A stretch of DNA of 64,000 nucleotides from Pseudoteredinibacter isoporae_A (lineage in GTDB: Bacteria > Pseudomonadota > Gammaproteobacteria > Pseudomonadales > Cellvibrionaceae). The notes beneath the pieces were generated by a model that was given only the letters and a program-made list of their open reading frames with translations, made no database searches and was not told where the DNA came from. Positions 29,161 to 38,398 of the stretch are shown here, piece after piece. How positions within the stretch are numbered: the stretch's first letter is position 1; every line of letters begins with the position of its first letter. The position numbers were made by a program, and so were the translations under genes. The stretch is from contig NZ_BAABWJ010000011.1 of the NCBI RefSeq assembly GCF_040372805.1, positions 1 to 64,000 on the forward strand, read 5' to 3'.

Positions 29161-29574
29161 ATGTTGCAACCAAAGCGTACAAAGTTCCGCAAAATGCAGA
29201 AAGGCCGTAATCGCGGCTTAGCGCATCGCGGTTCTAAAGTGAGCTTCGGCGAATTCGCTCTGAAAGCTGTCGGCCGTGGTCGTATCACTGCTCGCCAGAT
29301 CGAAGCGGCTCGTCGTGCGATGACTCGTCACATTAAACGTGGCGGTAAAATTTGGATTCGAGTGTTCCCAGACAAGCCTATTACTGAAAAGCCTTTGGAA
29401 GTACGTCAAGGTAAAGGTAAAGGTAACGTCGAATACTGGGTAGCTCAGATCCAGCCGGGTAAAGTTCTTTATGAAATGGAAGGCGTTTCTGAAGAATTGG
29501 CCCGCGAAGCATTTGAGTTGGCTGCTCGTAAGCTGCCAGTAAGTACAACCTTCGTTAAACGTTCGGTGATGTAA
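29161..29574 (+). CDS. rplP: 50S ribosomal protein L16
   Basis: A 137-residue L16 (MLQPKRTKFRKMQKGRNRG), full length. It contacts the A-site tRNA. Its stop codon overlaps the rpmC start (TAATG). Confidence 0.98.
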   Translation: MLQPKRTKFRKMQKGRNRGLAHRGSKVSFGEFALKAVGRGRITARQIEAARRAMTRHIKRGGKIWIRVFPDKPITEKPLEVRQGKGKGNVEYWVAQIQPGKVLYEMEGVSEELAREAFELAARKLPVSTTFVKRSVM

Positions 29575-29765
29575 TGAAAGCTCAAGAACTCCGCGAAAAA
29601 TCAGTTGAAGAGCTGAACCAAGAGTTGCTTTCTCAACTGCAAGCGCAATTTAAACTGCGTATGCAAGCGTCTACTGGTCAGCTGAATCAAACTCATTTGA
29701 TTCGCCAGACTCGTAAAGACATTGCTCGCATCAAGACAGTGCTGAACGAAAAGGCAGGTAACTAA
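29574..29765 (+). CDS. rpmC: 50S ribosomal protein L29
   Basis: A 63-residue L29 (MKAQELREKSVEELNQEL) with the two-helix hairpin and the RQTRKDIARIKTVL signature. Located near the tunnel exit. Confidence 0.97.
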   Translation: MKAQELREKSVEELNQELLSQLQAQFKLRMQASTGQLNQTHLIRQTRKDIARIKTVLNEKAGN

Positions 29766-29767
29766 CC

Positions 29768-30034
29768 ATGGCAGAAGCAGAAAAGTTGGTACGCACGCTG
29801 ACTGGTAAAGTTGTAAGTAACAAGATGGATAAAACCATCGTGGTACTTATTGAGCGCCGCGTTAAGCACCCGATTTACGGCAAGTATGTTAGTAAGTCAT
29901 CTAAGCTGAAGGCCCACGACGAACAGAACGAGTGCAAGATGGGTGATGTTGTAACCATCTCTGAGTCTCGTCCTTTGTCAAAGACCAAGTCTTGGGCTCT
30001 GGTTAAAATCGAAGAGCGCGCTGCTGAAATTTAA
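29768..30034 (+). CDS. rpsQ: 30S ribosomal protein S17
   Basis: An 88-residue S17 with the OB-fold signature (RTLTGKVVSNKMDKTIVV) and the family motif VTISESRPLSKTKSW. It follows rpmC by 2 bp. Confidence 0.97.
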   Translation: MAEAEKLVRTLTGKVVSNKMDKTIVVLIERRVKHPIYGKYVSKSSKLKAHDEQNECKMGDVVTISESRPLSKTKSWALVKIEERAAEI

Positions 30035-30069
30035 TTCGGTAGTGTGCGTTAGAGTTTCGGAGACGAACG

Positions 30070-30438
30070 ATGATTCAAACAGAATCTTACTTAGATGTCG
30101 CTGATAACAGTGGTGCTCGCCGTGTAATGTGCATCAAAGTGTTGGGCGGTTCACACCGTCGTTACGCGTCTGTTGGCGATATCATTAAGGTAACGGTAAA
30201 AGAAGCCATACCTCGCGGTAAGGTAAAGAAAGGCCAGGTCATGAAGGCTGTTGTGGTACGCACCAAGAAAGGTGTTCGTCGCCCTGACGGTTCTCTGATC
30301 AAGTTCGACGACAATGCTGCTGTATTGCTGAATGCCAGTGATGCTCCAGTGGGTACTCGTATCTTCGGCCCTGTAACTCGCGAGCTCCGTGGTGAGAAGT
30401 TCATGAAAATCATCTCTCTGGCTCCTGAAGTACTGTAA
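30070..30438 (+). CDS. rplN: 50S ribosomal protein L14
   Basis: A 122-residue L14 (MIQTESYLDVADNSGARRVM), the usual length. It begins the spc segment, which is often a separate transcription unit; 35 bp separate it from rpsQ and no terminator is visible. Confidence 0.98.
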   Translation: MIQTESYLDVADNSGARRVMCIKVLGGSHRRYASVGDIIKVTVKEAIPRGKVKKGQVMKAVVVRTKKGVRRPDGSLIKFDDNAAVLLNASDAPVGTRIFGPVTRELRGEKFMKIISLAPEVL

Positions 30439-30471
30439 CGGTACGACAAGCTAGGTATTGAGGACAGGGTA

Positions 30472-30789
30472 ATGCGTAAGATTAAACGTGAAGATGAAGT
30501 GATTGTTATCGCTGGCCGCGACAAAGGCAAGCGAGGCAAAGTCGTTAAGGTTTTGCAAGACGATCGCCTAATCGTATCCGGTGTGCAGATTGTTAAGAAG
30601 CACCAAAAGCCTAACCCACAGTTGGGTGTTGCTGGCGGTATCGTAGAAAAAGAAGCTCCGATTGAGCCTTCCAATGTTGCGATATTCAACCCAGCTACTC
30701 AGAAAGCTGACCGGGTTGGTTTTAAAATCCTTGAAGATGGCAAGAAAATCCGCATCTTCAAATCCAACGGCGAAGCCGTAGACGCATAA
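30472..30789 (+). CDS. rplX: 50S ribosomal protein L24
   Basis: A 105-residue L24 with the KOW motif (VIVIAGRDKGKRGKVVKV). It is an early assembly protein of the 50S subunit. A GAGGACAGGG site precedes the ATG. Confidence 0.97.
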   Translation: MRKIKREDEVIVIAGRDKGKRGKVVKVLQDDRLIVSGVQIVKKHQKPNPQLGVAGGIVEKEAPIEPSNVAIFNPATQKADRVGFKILEDGKKIRIFKSNGEAVDA

Positions 30790-30806
30790 GCAGACGGTAT
30801 TAAAAA

Positions 30807-31346
30807 ATGGCTAAGTTGAAAGAACTTTACCGGAGCGATATTGCCCCCAAGCTGAAAGAAGAGCTTGGTCTGGCAAACGTGATGGAAGTGCCTCGCATCA
30901 CCAAAATCACCGTCAATATGGGTGTTGGTGAAGCTATTGGCGACAAAAAGGTTTTGGAAAACGCAGTAGCTGATCTGGAGAAGATCTCTGGTCAGAAAGT
31001 TGTTGTTACCAAAGCTCGTAAATCTATTGCTGGTTTCAAGGTTCGTGAAGGATGGCCTGTAGGCTGTAAAGTGACCTTGCGTCAGGATCGTATGTACGAA
31101 TTCCTGGAGCGTCTGGTTTCTATCGCTATCCCACGTATCCGTGACTTCCGCGGCATCAGCCCTAAACAGTTTGATGGTCGTGGTAATTTTTCCATGGGCG
31201 TGAACGAGCAAATTATCTTCCCTGAGATTGACTACGATAAAGTAGACAAGCTTCGCGGTTTGGATATTTGCATCACCACCAGTGCACGTACTGACGAAGA
31301 AGGTCGCGCGCTGTTGAAAGCCTTCAACTTTCCTTTCAAAGGCTAG
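30807..31346 (+). CDS. rplE: 50S ribosomal protein L5
   Basis: A 179-residue L5 (LKELYRSDIAPKLKEELG) that binds 5S rRNA. The signature KITVNMGVGEAIGDKK is complete. Confidence 0.98.
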   Translation: MAKLKELYRSDIAPKLKEELGLANVMEVPRITKITVNMGVGEAIGDKKVLENAVADLEKISGQKVVVTKARKSIAGFKVREGWPVGCKVTLRQDRMYEFLERLVSIAIPRIRDFRGISPKQFDGRGNFSMGVNEQIIFPEIDYDKVDKLRGLDICITTSARTDEEGRALLKAFNFPFKG

Positions 31347-31355
31347 GGTAGAGTC

Positions 31356-31661
31356 ATGGCTAAGAAATCTATGATTGCACGTGAAGCTAAGCGTGCAGCT
31401 ACAGTGGCTAAGTACGCTGCCAAGCGTGCAGAGCTGAAAGCGATCATCGCCAATTCTGAAAGTTCTGAAGAAGAACTTTGGGAAGCCCAGGTTCAGTTGC
31501 AGAAGCTGCCTCGCGATGCGAGCCCTTCTCGTCAGCAGCGTCGCTGTCGTGTAACTGGCCGCCCACACGCGGTTTACCGCAAGTTTGGCCTGTGTCGTAA
31601 CAAGTTACGTGAAGCTGCCATGCGCGGTGATGTACCTGGCTTGGTTAAGGCCAGCTGGTAA
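31356..31661 (+). CDS. rpsN: 30S ribosomal protein S14, zinc-independent form
   Basis: A 101-residue S14 (MAKKSMIAREAKRAATVAKY) of the long form. It lacks the CxxC pairs of the short, zinc-binding paralogue. The signature RQQRRCRVTGRPHAVYRKFG is present. Confidence 0.97.
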   Translation: MAKKSMIAREAKRAATVAKYAAKRAELKAIIANSESSEEELWEAQVQLQKLPRDASPSRQQRRCRVTGRPHAVYRKFGLCRNKLREAAMRGDVPGLVKASW

Positions 31662-31692
31662 TTTAGATCGCTGAACCTAGGAGCAGATTCCG

Positions 31693-32085
31693 ATGAGCAT
31701 GCAAGATCCTTTAGCAGATATGTTGACCCGCATTCGTAACGGTCAGCAAGCTGCAAAAGCTGAAGTAACCATGCCTTCTTCAAAGTTGAAGGTGAGTGTT
31801 GCACAAGTTTTAGAAAATGAAGGTTACATCAGCGGTTACAGTGTTGCAGAAGGCGCTAAGCCAGAGCTGACTGTTGAGCTGAAGTACTTCGAAGGTAAGC
31901 CAGTTATTGCTGAGCTTGACCGTGTAAGCCGTCCAGGTTTACGTAACTACGCTGGTAAAGATGGCCTGCCTACCGTTCGCGGTGGTCTGGGTGTTGCCAT
32001 TGTTTCTACCAGTAAAGGTGTTATGAGCGATCGCGCTGCCCGTGCCCAAGGCATTGGTGGTGAAGTTCTTTGCACCGTATTTTAA
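31693..32085 (+). CDS. rpsH: 30S ribosomal protein S8
   Basis: A 130-residue S8 (MSMQDPLADMLTRIRNGQ) with AGGAG 9 bp before the ATG. In E. coli S8 represses the spc operon at rplE; whether the site exists here was not resolved. Confidence 0.98.
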   Translation: MSMQDPLADMLTRIRNGQQAAKAEVTMPSSKLKVSVAQVLENEGYISGYSVAEGAKPELTVELKYFEGKPVIAELDRVSRPGLRNYAGKDGLPTVRGGLGVAIVSTSKGVMSDRAARAQGIGGEVLCTVF

Positions 32086-32120
32086 TTTAACTTTTTTAAA
32101 AAGTTTTATAGGAAATCGTA

Positions 32121-32654
32121 ATGTCACGAGTTGCAAATAGTCCGGTTGAAGTACCTGCTGGCGTGACTGTCGACCTGAAAGGTCAAGACATCACTGTTAA
32201 AGGCAGCAACGGTACTTTGGCGCTGAACATTCACGGTTCTGTAGAAGTTAAGCTGGAAGAAAGCATGCTGACTTTCGCAGGTCGCGATAGCGCCAAGCAG
32301 TCCCGCGCATTAGCGGGCACTACCCGTGCACTGATCAACAATATGGTAATTGGCGCAAGCCAAGGCTTCGAGAAGAAGTTAATCCTGAATGGTGTTGGTT
32401 ATCGTGCAAAAGCAGCGGGTAACACTGTAGACCTGACTTTGGGTTTTTCTCATCCTGTTGTTTACACCTTACCAGAAGGTGTAAAAGCTGAGACCCCAAG
32501 TCAGACAGAAATTGTTCTGAAAAGCGCTGACAAGCAATTGCTAGGTCAGGCGGCTGCAGAAATTCGCGCCTTCCGTCCACCAGAGCCTTATAAAGGTAAA
32601 GGTGTTCGTTACGCGGATGAGTATGTACGCCGTAAAGAAGCTAAGAAAAAGTAG
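32121..32654 (+). CDS. rplF: 50S ribosomal protein L6
   Basis: A 177-residue L6 with the C-terminal signature PEPYKGKGVRYADEYVRRKE. It binds near the factor-binding site of the 50S subunit. Confidence 0.98.
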   Translation: MSRVANSPVEVPAGVTVDLKGQDITVKGSNGTLALNIHGSVEVKLEESMLTFAGRDSAKQSRALAGTTRALINNMVIGASQGFEKKLILNGVGYRAKAAGNTVDLTLGFSHPVVYTLPEGVKAETPSQTEIVLKSADKQLLGQAAAEIRAFRPPEPYKGKGVRYADEYVRRKEAKKK

Positions 32655-32664
32655 GGCATAGGTC

Positions 32665-33015
32665 ATGAGCGATAAAAAGCAATCTCGTTTGCGCCGCGCA
32701 CGCCGCGCCCGCGCTAAAATTCGTGAGTTGGGTGTGACCCGTTTGTGTGTCAACCGTTCTCCACGTCATATTTATGCACAGATCATCGCCGGTGACGGTG
32801 GCCAGGTACTGGCCAGCGCCTCGACTCTGGATAAGAGTCTGCGTGGTGGTAAAACTGGTAACGCTGAATCAGCTGCAGCCGTTGGTACCTTGATCGCTGA
32901 GCGCGCGAAAGCCGCTGGCGTTGAAAAAGTGGCCTTCGATCGTAGCGGTTTTAAATATCACGGTCGCGTTAAAGCTTTGGCTGACGCTGCTCGTGAAGCT
33001 GGCTTAGAATTTTAA
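32665..33015 (+). CDS. rplR: 50S ribosomal protein L18
   Basis: A 116-residue L18 with an arginine-rich N-terminus and the 5S rRNA-binding domain (FDRSGFKYHGRVKALADAAR). Confidence 0.98.
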   Translation: MSDKKQSRLRRARRARAKIRELGVTRLCVNRSPRHIYAQIIAGDGGQVLASASTLDKSLRGGKTGNAESAAAVGTLIAERAKAAGVEKVAFDRSGFKYHGRVKALADAAREAGLEF

Positions 33016-33025
33016 AGGTTGAGAT

Positions 33026-33535
33026 ATGGCTAACGGTAAAAAAGAAGACGCCAACACAGAAGGCCTGCAGGAAAAGCTGGTTCAGGTTAACCGTGTTGCG
33101 AAAACTGTAAAAGGTGGTCGTATCTTCGGCTTCACTGCACTGACAGTTGTTGGTGACGGTAACGGTAAAGTAGGCTTCGGTCGTGGTAAAGCTCGTGAAG
33201 TGCCTGTTGCTATTCAAAAAGCAATGGAAGCTGCACGTCGCAACATGATCCAGGTTGATTTGAATGGTGATACCATTCAATACCCAACCAAAGGTCGTCA
33301 TGGTGCCTCTAAGGTATACATGCAGCCAGCCTCTCAGGGTACTGGTGTAATTGCTGGCGGCGCGATGCGTGCCGTGTTGGAAATTGCCGGTGTTCAGAAC
33401 GTATTGGCCAAGTGCTATGGTTCTACCAACCCTGTAAACGTTGTGCGAGCTACTTTTGAAGGCTTGAAAGCAATGGCTTCTCCAGAGTCTGTTGCAGCCA
33501 AGCGCGGCAAGAGTGTTGAAGATATCTTGAACTAA
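33026..33535 (+). CDS. rpsE: 30S ribosomal protein S5
   Basis: A 169-residue S5 with the signature GRIFGFTALTVVGDGNGKVG. It is involved in decoding fidelity and mRNA unwinding. Confidence 0.98.
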   Translation: MANGKKEDANTEGLQEKLVQVNRVAKTVKGGRIFGFTALTVVGDGNGKVGFGRGKAREVPVAIQKAMEAARRNMIQVDLNGDTIQYPTKGRHGASKVYMQPASQGTGVIAGGAMRAVLEIAGVQNVLAKCYGSTNPVNVVRATFEGLKAMASPESVAAKRGKSVEDILN

Positions 33536-33572
33536 GTTTTTAACTTGGTTAATGAAGAGCTGGTAAATAACC

Positions 33573-33758
33573 ATGGCTAAGAAAACAGTTAAAGTTACTC
33601 AGGTTAAGTCCACTAATGGACGCCTGCAGTCCCATAAAGCCTGTGTTGCAGGCTTGGGTTTACGCCGCATTGGTCACTCCGTAGAAGTTGAAGATACTCC
33701 TTCAGTTCGCGGCATGATCAACAAGGTGAACTATTTGGTTAAGGTAGAGGGAGAGTAA
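33573..33758 (+). CDS. rpmD: 50S ribosomal protein L30
   Basis: A 61-residue L30 (KKTVKVTQVKSTNGRL, ending in NKVNYLVKVEGE). It follows rpsE by 37 bp and precedes rplO by 4 bp. Confidence 0.96.
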   Translation: MAKKTVKVTQVKSTNGRLQSHKACVAGLGLRRIGHSVEVEDTPSVRGMINKVNYLVKVEGE

Positions 33759-33762
33759 GACT

Positions 33763-34197
33763 ATGCGTTTAAATACTCTAAGCCCCGCTCCTGGCCGCGT
33801 TAAAGATCGTAAACGCGTTGGTCGCGGTATCGGTAGCGGTGTAGGTAAAACTGGTGGTCGCGGTCACAAAGGTTTGAAGTCTCGTTCTGGCGGTAGTGTT
33901 CGTCCAGGCTTCGAGGGTGGTCAAATGCCTTTGCAAAAGCGCCTGCCAAAATACGGTTTTACTTCTCGTATTGGTCGCGTAACGGCTGAAGTTCGTTTGG
34001 CTGAGCTGAACAACGTTGAAGCTGAAGTTATCGATCTGGACGCTCTGAAAGCTGCTGATTTGGTTAAGCAAAACATGAAGCGCGCGAAAGTGTTCTTGTC
34101 TGGTGAGCTGACCAAAGCTGTGACCTTGAAAGGTCTGGCAGTAACTAAGGGTGCTAAGGCTGCGATTGAAGCGGCTGGCGGCAAGGTCGAAGAATAA
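33763..34197 (+). CDS. rplO: 50S ribosomal protein L15
   Basis: A 144-residue L15 (MRLNTLSPAPGRVKDRKRVG) with the long glycine- and arginine-rich N-terminal extension that penetrates 23S rRNA. Confidence 0.98.
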   Translation: MRLNTLSPAPGRVKDRKRVGRGIGSGVGKTGGRGHKGLKSRSGGSVRPGFEGGQMPLQKRLPKYGFTSRIGRVTAEVRLAELNNVEAEVIDLDALKAADLVKQNMKRAKVFLSGELTKAVTLKGLAVTKGAKAAIEAAGGKVEE

Positions 34198-34230
34198 CTT
34201 TGTTAATGCTTACGGCTAAGTGAGGTAGCG

Positions 34231-35553
34231 ATGGCAACGGCTAAGATGCCATTAGCGAATCAGAAAGGACTAGGCGAGCTTTGGGCTCGCCTTCGTTTTC
34301 TGTTTTTAGCGATTCTGGTTTATCGTATCGGCACCCATATTCCTGTTCCTGGCATCGACCCAGATCAGGTTGCGAACCTCTTTAATCAGGGCAGGGATAC
34401 CATCCTTGGCCTGTTTAATATGTTCTCTGGTGGTGCATTAGAGCGTATGAGTATCCTGGCATTGGGTATCATGCCATATATCTCTGCCTCGATTATTATG
34501 CAGTTGATGTCTGCAGTATCGCCCAGCCTTGAACAGCTGAAGAAAGAAGGCGATGCGGGACGTCGCAAGATCAGTCAATACACCCGCTATTTGACGGTAG
34601 CGCTGGCTCTGGTTCAGGGCACAGGCATGACCGTTGGTATGGCGAGCCAGGGCCTAGCCTATGGCGGTGGTGGTATCTCTTTCTACATCGTAGCGATTAC
34701 CTCATTGGTAACCGGTGCAGTCTTTATGATGTGGTTGGGAGAGCAAGTGACAGAGCGTGGCATCGGTAACGGTATTTCCATGCTGATCTTTGCGGGTATT
34801 GTTGCTGGTTTGCCAGCGGCGATCGGGCAGTCCTTTGAAGGGGCCAAGCAGGGTGACATCAATATTCTGATGTTGTTGGCAATTAGCTTTTTGGCAATTG
34901 CACTGATTTGGTTTGTCGTTCGCATGGAGCGCGGTCAACGTCGTATCACTGTGAACTATGCCAAGCGTCAGCCCGGCCGAGGTGCCCAGAGCAGCCACCT
35001 GCCACTGAAAATTAATATGGCCGGTGTAATCCCAGCCATTTTCGCCAGTAGTATTCTGTTGTTTCCGGCCTCTGTTGCTCAGTGGTTCGGTCAAGGCTCA
35101 GAAGGTGTTGCTGCCGAAGTTTTACAAGAAGTTGCCCTTTGGTTAGGGCCTGGTCAGCCACTGAACTTTATTCTGTTCACGGCGATGATCATCTTCTTCT
35201 GCTTCTTTTATACGGCGTTGATGTTTAACCCGCAGGAAGTTGCAGATAACTTGAAGAAATCCGGCGCGTTCATTCCTGGTATTCGTCCAGGTGAACAGTC
35301 CGCAAAATATATTGACAGTGTCTTGACGCGTTTGACCGTGGTCGGCGCTGTTTATATTGCCGCGGTGTGTTTGTTGCCTCAGTTCCTGGTAGTAGCGGCC
35401 AATGTGCCATTCTATCTGGGTGGTACTTCGCTACTGATCGTAGTAGTGGTGGTCATGGACTTCATGGCCCAGGTGCAATCACACTTGATGTCTCATCAGT
35501 ACGACTCACTGATGAAGAAGGCTAACTTAAAAGGCTATGGCAATTCCCGTTAA
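34231..35553 (+). CDS. secY: Protein translocase subunit SecY
   Basis: A 440-residue ten-helix membrane protein, the pore of the Sec translocon with SecE and SecG. The plug-side start (LGELWARLRFLFLAILVYRIG), GIMPYISASIIMQL in helix 2 and the cytoplasmic MERGQRRITVNYAKRQ loop are all present. It is in its normal place after rplO. Confidence 0.98.
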   Translation: MATAKMPLANQKGLGELWARLRFLFLAILVYRIGTHIPVPGIDPDQVANLFNQGRDTILGLFNMFSGGALERMSILALGIMPYISASIIMQLMSAVSPSLEQLKKEGDAGRRKISQYTRYLTVALALVQGTGMTVGMASQGLAYGGGGISFYIVAITSLVTGAVFMMWLGEQVTERGIGNGISMLIFAGIVAGLPAAIGQSFEGAKQGDINILMLLAISFLAIALIWFVVRMERGQRRITVNYAKRQPGRGAQSSHLPLKINMAGVIPAIFASSILLFPASVAQWFGQGSEGVAAEVLQEVALWLGPGQPLNFILFTAMIIFFCFFYTALMFNPQEVADNLKKSGAFIPGIRPGEQSAKYIDSVLTRLTVVGAVYIAAVCLLPQFLVVAANVPFYLGGTSLLIVVVVVMDFMAQVQSHLMSHQYDSLMKKANLKGYGNSR

Positions 35554-35586
35554 GGGCGGCGCCAAGTCTCGGAAAGAGGTTGAAAC

Positions 35587-35703
35587 ATGAAAGTTCGTGC
35601 TTCAGTTAAAAAGATGTGCCGTAACTGCAAAGTGGTCCGTCGCAATGGTGTTGTTCGAGTAATCTGCAGCGCCGAGCCACGTCACAAGCAGCGTCAAGGC
35701 TAA
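35587..35703 (+). CDS. rpmJ: 50S ribosomal protein L36
   Basis: A 38-residue protein beginning MKVRASVKKMCRNCKVV. It has the zinc ligands Cys11, Cys14 and Cys27 and a His at about 32, so it is the zinc-binding form. It lies between secY and rpsM, the usual site. Confidence 0.95.
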   Translation: MKVRASVKKMCRNCKVVRRNGVVRVICSAEPRHKQRQG

Positions 35704-35778
35704 CAGAAAGCAGTTCATCACTGCCTTCTGCTTTGGGGGCGTTGACTGTCGCCCGGGGGGAAACCTCCGGGCTATTGC

Positions 35779-35880
35779 ATTTGTGCGGCTTTATCGGTAT
35801 CCTTTCGCGCCTTTTGGTGCTGAGGGAGCTGGTAATTGCTGTCAGCGCTACAATTTATATGATATGTGGAGTATCTAGAT
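35779..35880 (+). promoter_or_regulatory. Alpha-operon leader (probable S4-binding pseudoknot)
   Basis: The segment just before rpsM contains TTGTGCGGCTTT and GGTATCCT. These resemble, in order and spacing, the start of the E. coli alpha-operon leader where protein S4 represses rpsM translation. A GC-rich hairpin (cccggggg / cctccggg, about 35750-35773) precedes it. The likeness was judged from memory, so the structure needs a covariance-model test. Confidence 0.55.
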
Positions 35881-36235
35881 GGCTCGTATAGCTGGTGTAA
35901 ACATACCAGATAACAAACACGCCGTTATCTCTCTGACCTATGTCTATGGTGTAGGTAAGACCACCGCACAGCAGATCCTTGCTGCTACCGGTATTGCAGA
36001 AACGACTAAAATCGGCGAATTGTCTGAAACAGAAATGGACGCGATTCGCGCCGAAGTAGGTAAAATCACTGTAGAAGGTGACCTGCGTCGTGAAATTTCC
36101 ATGAACATCAAACGCTTGATGGACTTGGGTTGCTACCGTGGTTTGCGTCACCGTCGCAGCTTGCCGCTTCGTGGTCAGCGCACTAAGACTAATGCTCGCA
36201 CCCGTAAGGGTCCGCGTAAGCCTATTAAGAAATAA
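35879..36235 (+). CDS. rpsM: 30S ribosomal protein S13
   Basis: A 118-residue S13 (MARIAGVNIPDNKHAVISL) with the C-terminal GQRTKTNARTRKGPRKP tail that contacts the P-site tRNA. First gene of the alpha segment. Confidence 0.98.
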   Translation: MARIAGVNIPDNKHAVISLTYVYGVGKTTAQQILAATGIAETTKIGELSETEMDAIRAEVGKITVEGDLRREISMNIKRLMDLGCYRGLRHRRSLPLRGQRTKTNARTRKGPRKPIKK

Positions 36236-36252
36236 AGGTTAGGAAGATCGTT

Positions 36253-36642
36253 ATGGCTAAGCCAAGCAAAACTACCCGTAAAAAGGTAAAAAAGACGGTC
36301 GTTGATGGCATCGCCCATATCCACGCCTCTTTTAACAACACTATCGTGACTATCACAGATCGTCAGGGCAATACCCTGAGCTGGGCTACCGCAGGTGGTT
36401 CTGGTTTCCGTGGTTCACGTAAGTCTACCCCTTTCGCTGCCCAGGTTGCTGCAGAGCGCGCTGGTGAAGCTGCAAAGGACTATGGTTTGAAGAACCTAGA
36501 CGTTGAAGTAAAAGGTCCAGGACCAGGCCGTGAGTCTGCAGTTCGTGCCTTGAATAACGTTGGATATAAAATCTCCAACATTACGGACGTAACACCCATT
36601 CCTCATAATGGTTGTCGTCCTCCTAAGAAACGTCGCGTATAA
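36253..36642 (+). CDS. rpsK: 30S ribosomal protein S11
   Basis: A 129-residue S11 with the signature VDGIAHIHASFNNTIVTITD and the C-terminal HNGCRPPKKRRV. Confidence 0.98.
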   Translation: MAKPSKTTRKKVKKTVVDGIAHIHASFNNTIVTITDRQGNTLSWATAGGSGFRGSRKSTPFAAQVAAERAGEAAKDYGLKNLDVEVKGPGPGRESAVRALNNVGYKISNITDVTPIPHNGCRPPKKRRV

Positions 36643-36657
36643 GGGGGCTTAAAGAAG

Positions 36658-37278
36658 ATGGCACGTTATATCGGACCAACTTGTAAACTGGCTCGCCGTG
36701 AAGGAACAGACTTGTTCCTGAAATCTGGCGCTCGCCCACTGGATTCAAAATGTAAAGCTGAAACCGCACCTGGTGTACACGGTGCGCGTCGTGGTCGTCT
36801 GTCTGACTACGGTGTTCAGTTGCGTGAAAAGCAAAAAGTTCGTCGCTTGTACGGCGTACTGGAAAAGCAGTTCCGCGGTTACTACAAAGAAGCTGCCCGT
36901 CGTAAGGGTGCTACTGGTGAAAACCTGCTGAAGCTGTTGGAATCTCGTTTGGATAACGTTGTATACCGCATGGGTTACGGCGCGACTCGCGCTGAATCTC
37001 GTCAGTTGGTATCTCACAAGTCCATCACCGTTAATGGTCAAGTAGTCAACATTGCTTCTTACCAGGTGAATGAAGGTGACGTTGTTGCCGTTCGCGAAAA
37101 ATCCAAAAATCAACTTCGCATTCAAAACGCTATGGCAATTGCTGCTCAGCGCGCTGAAGTTGAGTGGGTTGACGTGAACTCGGACAAAAAGGAAGGCACT
37201 TTCAAGCGCGTTCCTGATCGTGCAGATTTACCTGCTGAGATCAACGAGAACCTAATTGTTGAACTTTACTCCAAGTAA
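36658..37278 (+). CDS. rpsD: 30S ribosomal protein S4
   Basis: A 206-residue S4 (MARYIGPTCKLARREGTDLF), including the S4 RNA-binding domain (LESRLDNVVYRMGYGATRAE). It is a primary assembly protein and the probable repressor acting at the leader before rpsM. Confidence 0.98.
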   Translation: MARYIGPTCKLARREGTDLFLKSGARPLDSKCKAETAPGVHGARRGRLSDYGVQLREKQKVRRLYGVLEKQFRGYYKEAARRKGATGENLLKLLESRLDNVVYRMGYGATRAESRQLVSHKSITVNGQVVNIASYQVNEGDVVAVREKSKNQLRIQNAMAIAAQRAEVEWVDVNSDKKEGTFKRVPDRADLPAEINENLIVELYSK

Positions 37279-37300
37279 CGGACTAACCTAAGGTATGGCT

Positions 37301-38290
37301 ATGCAGAGTGCTGTAAACGAATTTTTGACCCCGCGTCATATTGACGTTACCGACACCGGCCCAACTCGCGCCAAAGTGGTTTTAGAGCCTCTTGAGCGTG
37401 GCTTCGGTCATACCCTTGGCAACGCCCTGCGTCGCATTTTGTTGTCTTCAATGCCAGGTTGTGCTGTCACTGAAGTTGAAATCGACGGTGTGTTGCACGA
37501 GTACAGTGCAATTGAAGGTATCCAGGAAGACGTTATCGAAATCCTGTTGAACCTTAAAGGCGTTGCCGTGGTTATGCACGGTAAAGATCAAGCGGTTTTA
37601 ACCCTGAGCAAGAAAGGCCCAGGCGTCGTAACTGCTGGTGATATTCAGGTTGATCACGAAGTTGAGATCAAAAACCCTGACCACGTCATTGCCAACATCA
37701 CTGGTGATGTCGAGCTGAGCATGAAGTTAAGCGTTGCTCGCGGCCGTGGTTATCAGCCTGCTGATGCGCGTCGTAGCGATGACGAGGAAACTCGCGCTAT
37801 TGGCCGTCTGCAGCTGGATGCTTCTTTCAGCCCAGTACGTCGTTTGGCTTACTCCGTAGAGAGTGCCCGTGTTGAGCAGCGTACTGATCTGGACAAGCTG
37901 GTTCTGGATCTGGAAACCAACGGTACTATCGACCCGGAAGAAGCGATTCGTCGTGCAGCTACTATTCTGCAACAGCAGTTAGCCGTATTTGTCGACCTGG
38001 AAGGCGAGAAAGAAGCTGAGCCTGAGCAGAAAGAAGAAGAGATCGATCCAGTTCTGTTGCGTCCTGTGGACGACCTGGAACTGACCGTTCGCTCCGCTAA
38101 CTGCTTGAAGGCTGAGAACATCTACTACATCGGTGACCTGATTCAGCGCACTGAAGTAGAGTTGTTGAAAACGCCGAACCTGGGTAAAAAGTCGCTTACC
38201 GAAATTAAAGACATTCTGGCTTCTCGCGGTTTGTCACTGGGTATGCGCTTGGAGAATTGGCCACCAGCCAGCCTGCGTGCTGACGACTAA
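37301..38290 (+). CDS. rpoA: RNA polymerase alpha subunit
   Basis: A 329-residue alpha subunit with the N-terminal assembly domain (GFGHTLGNALRRILLSSMPG), an acidic linker (EKEAEPEQKEEEID) and the C-terminal DNA-binding domain (LKTPNLGKKSLTEIKDIL). The ATG at 37301 has TAAGGT 6 bp upstream and gives the E. coli length; the ATG at 37295 abuts the ribosome site. Confidence 0.98.
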   Translation: MQSAVNEFLTPRHIDVTDTGPTRAKVVLEPLERGFGHTLGNALRRILLSSMPGCAVTEVEIDGVLHEYSAIEGIQEDVIEILLNLKGVAVVMHGKDQAVLTLSKKGPGVVTAGDIQVDHEVEIKNPDHVIANITGDVELSMKLSVARGRGYQPADARRSDDEETRAIGRLQLDASFSPVRRLAYSVESARVEQRTDLDKLVLDLETNGTIDPEEAIRRAATILQQQLAVFVDLEGEKEAEPEQKEEEIDPVLLRPVDDLELTVRSANCLKAENIYYIGDLIQRTEVELLKTPNLGKKSLTEIKDILASRGLSLGMRLENWPPASLRADD

Positions 38291-38355
38291 GCCAAATTCA
38301 ACGCTTAATGTAATATCGGTTTGGCATTAGCCAAGCTAATGCCAACGTAAATAGC

Positions 38356-38377
38356 GCCCTCGATGCGAATCGAGGGC
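38356..38377 (+). other. Hairpin between rpoA and rplQ
   Basis: The 8-bp stem gccctcga / tcgagggc with a 6-nt loop and no T run lies in the 108-bp spacer between rpoA and rplQ. It may be an mRNA processing or stability element. Confidence 0.4.
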
Positions 38378-38398
38378 CCAAATGAAGGATTTAGAGTC

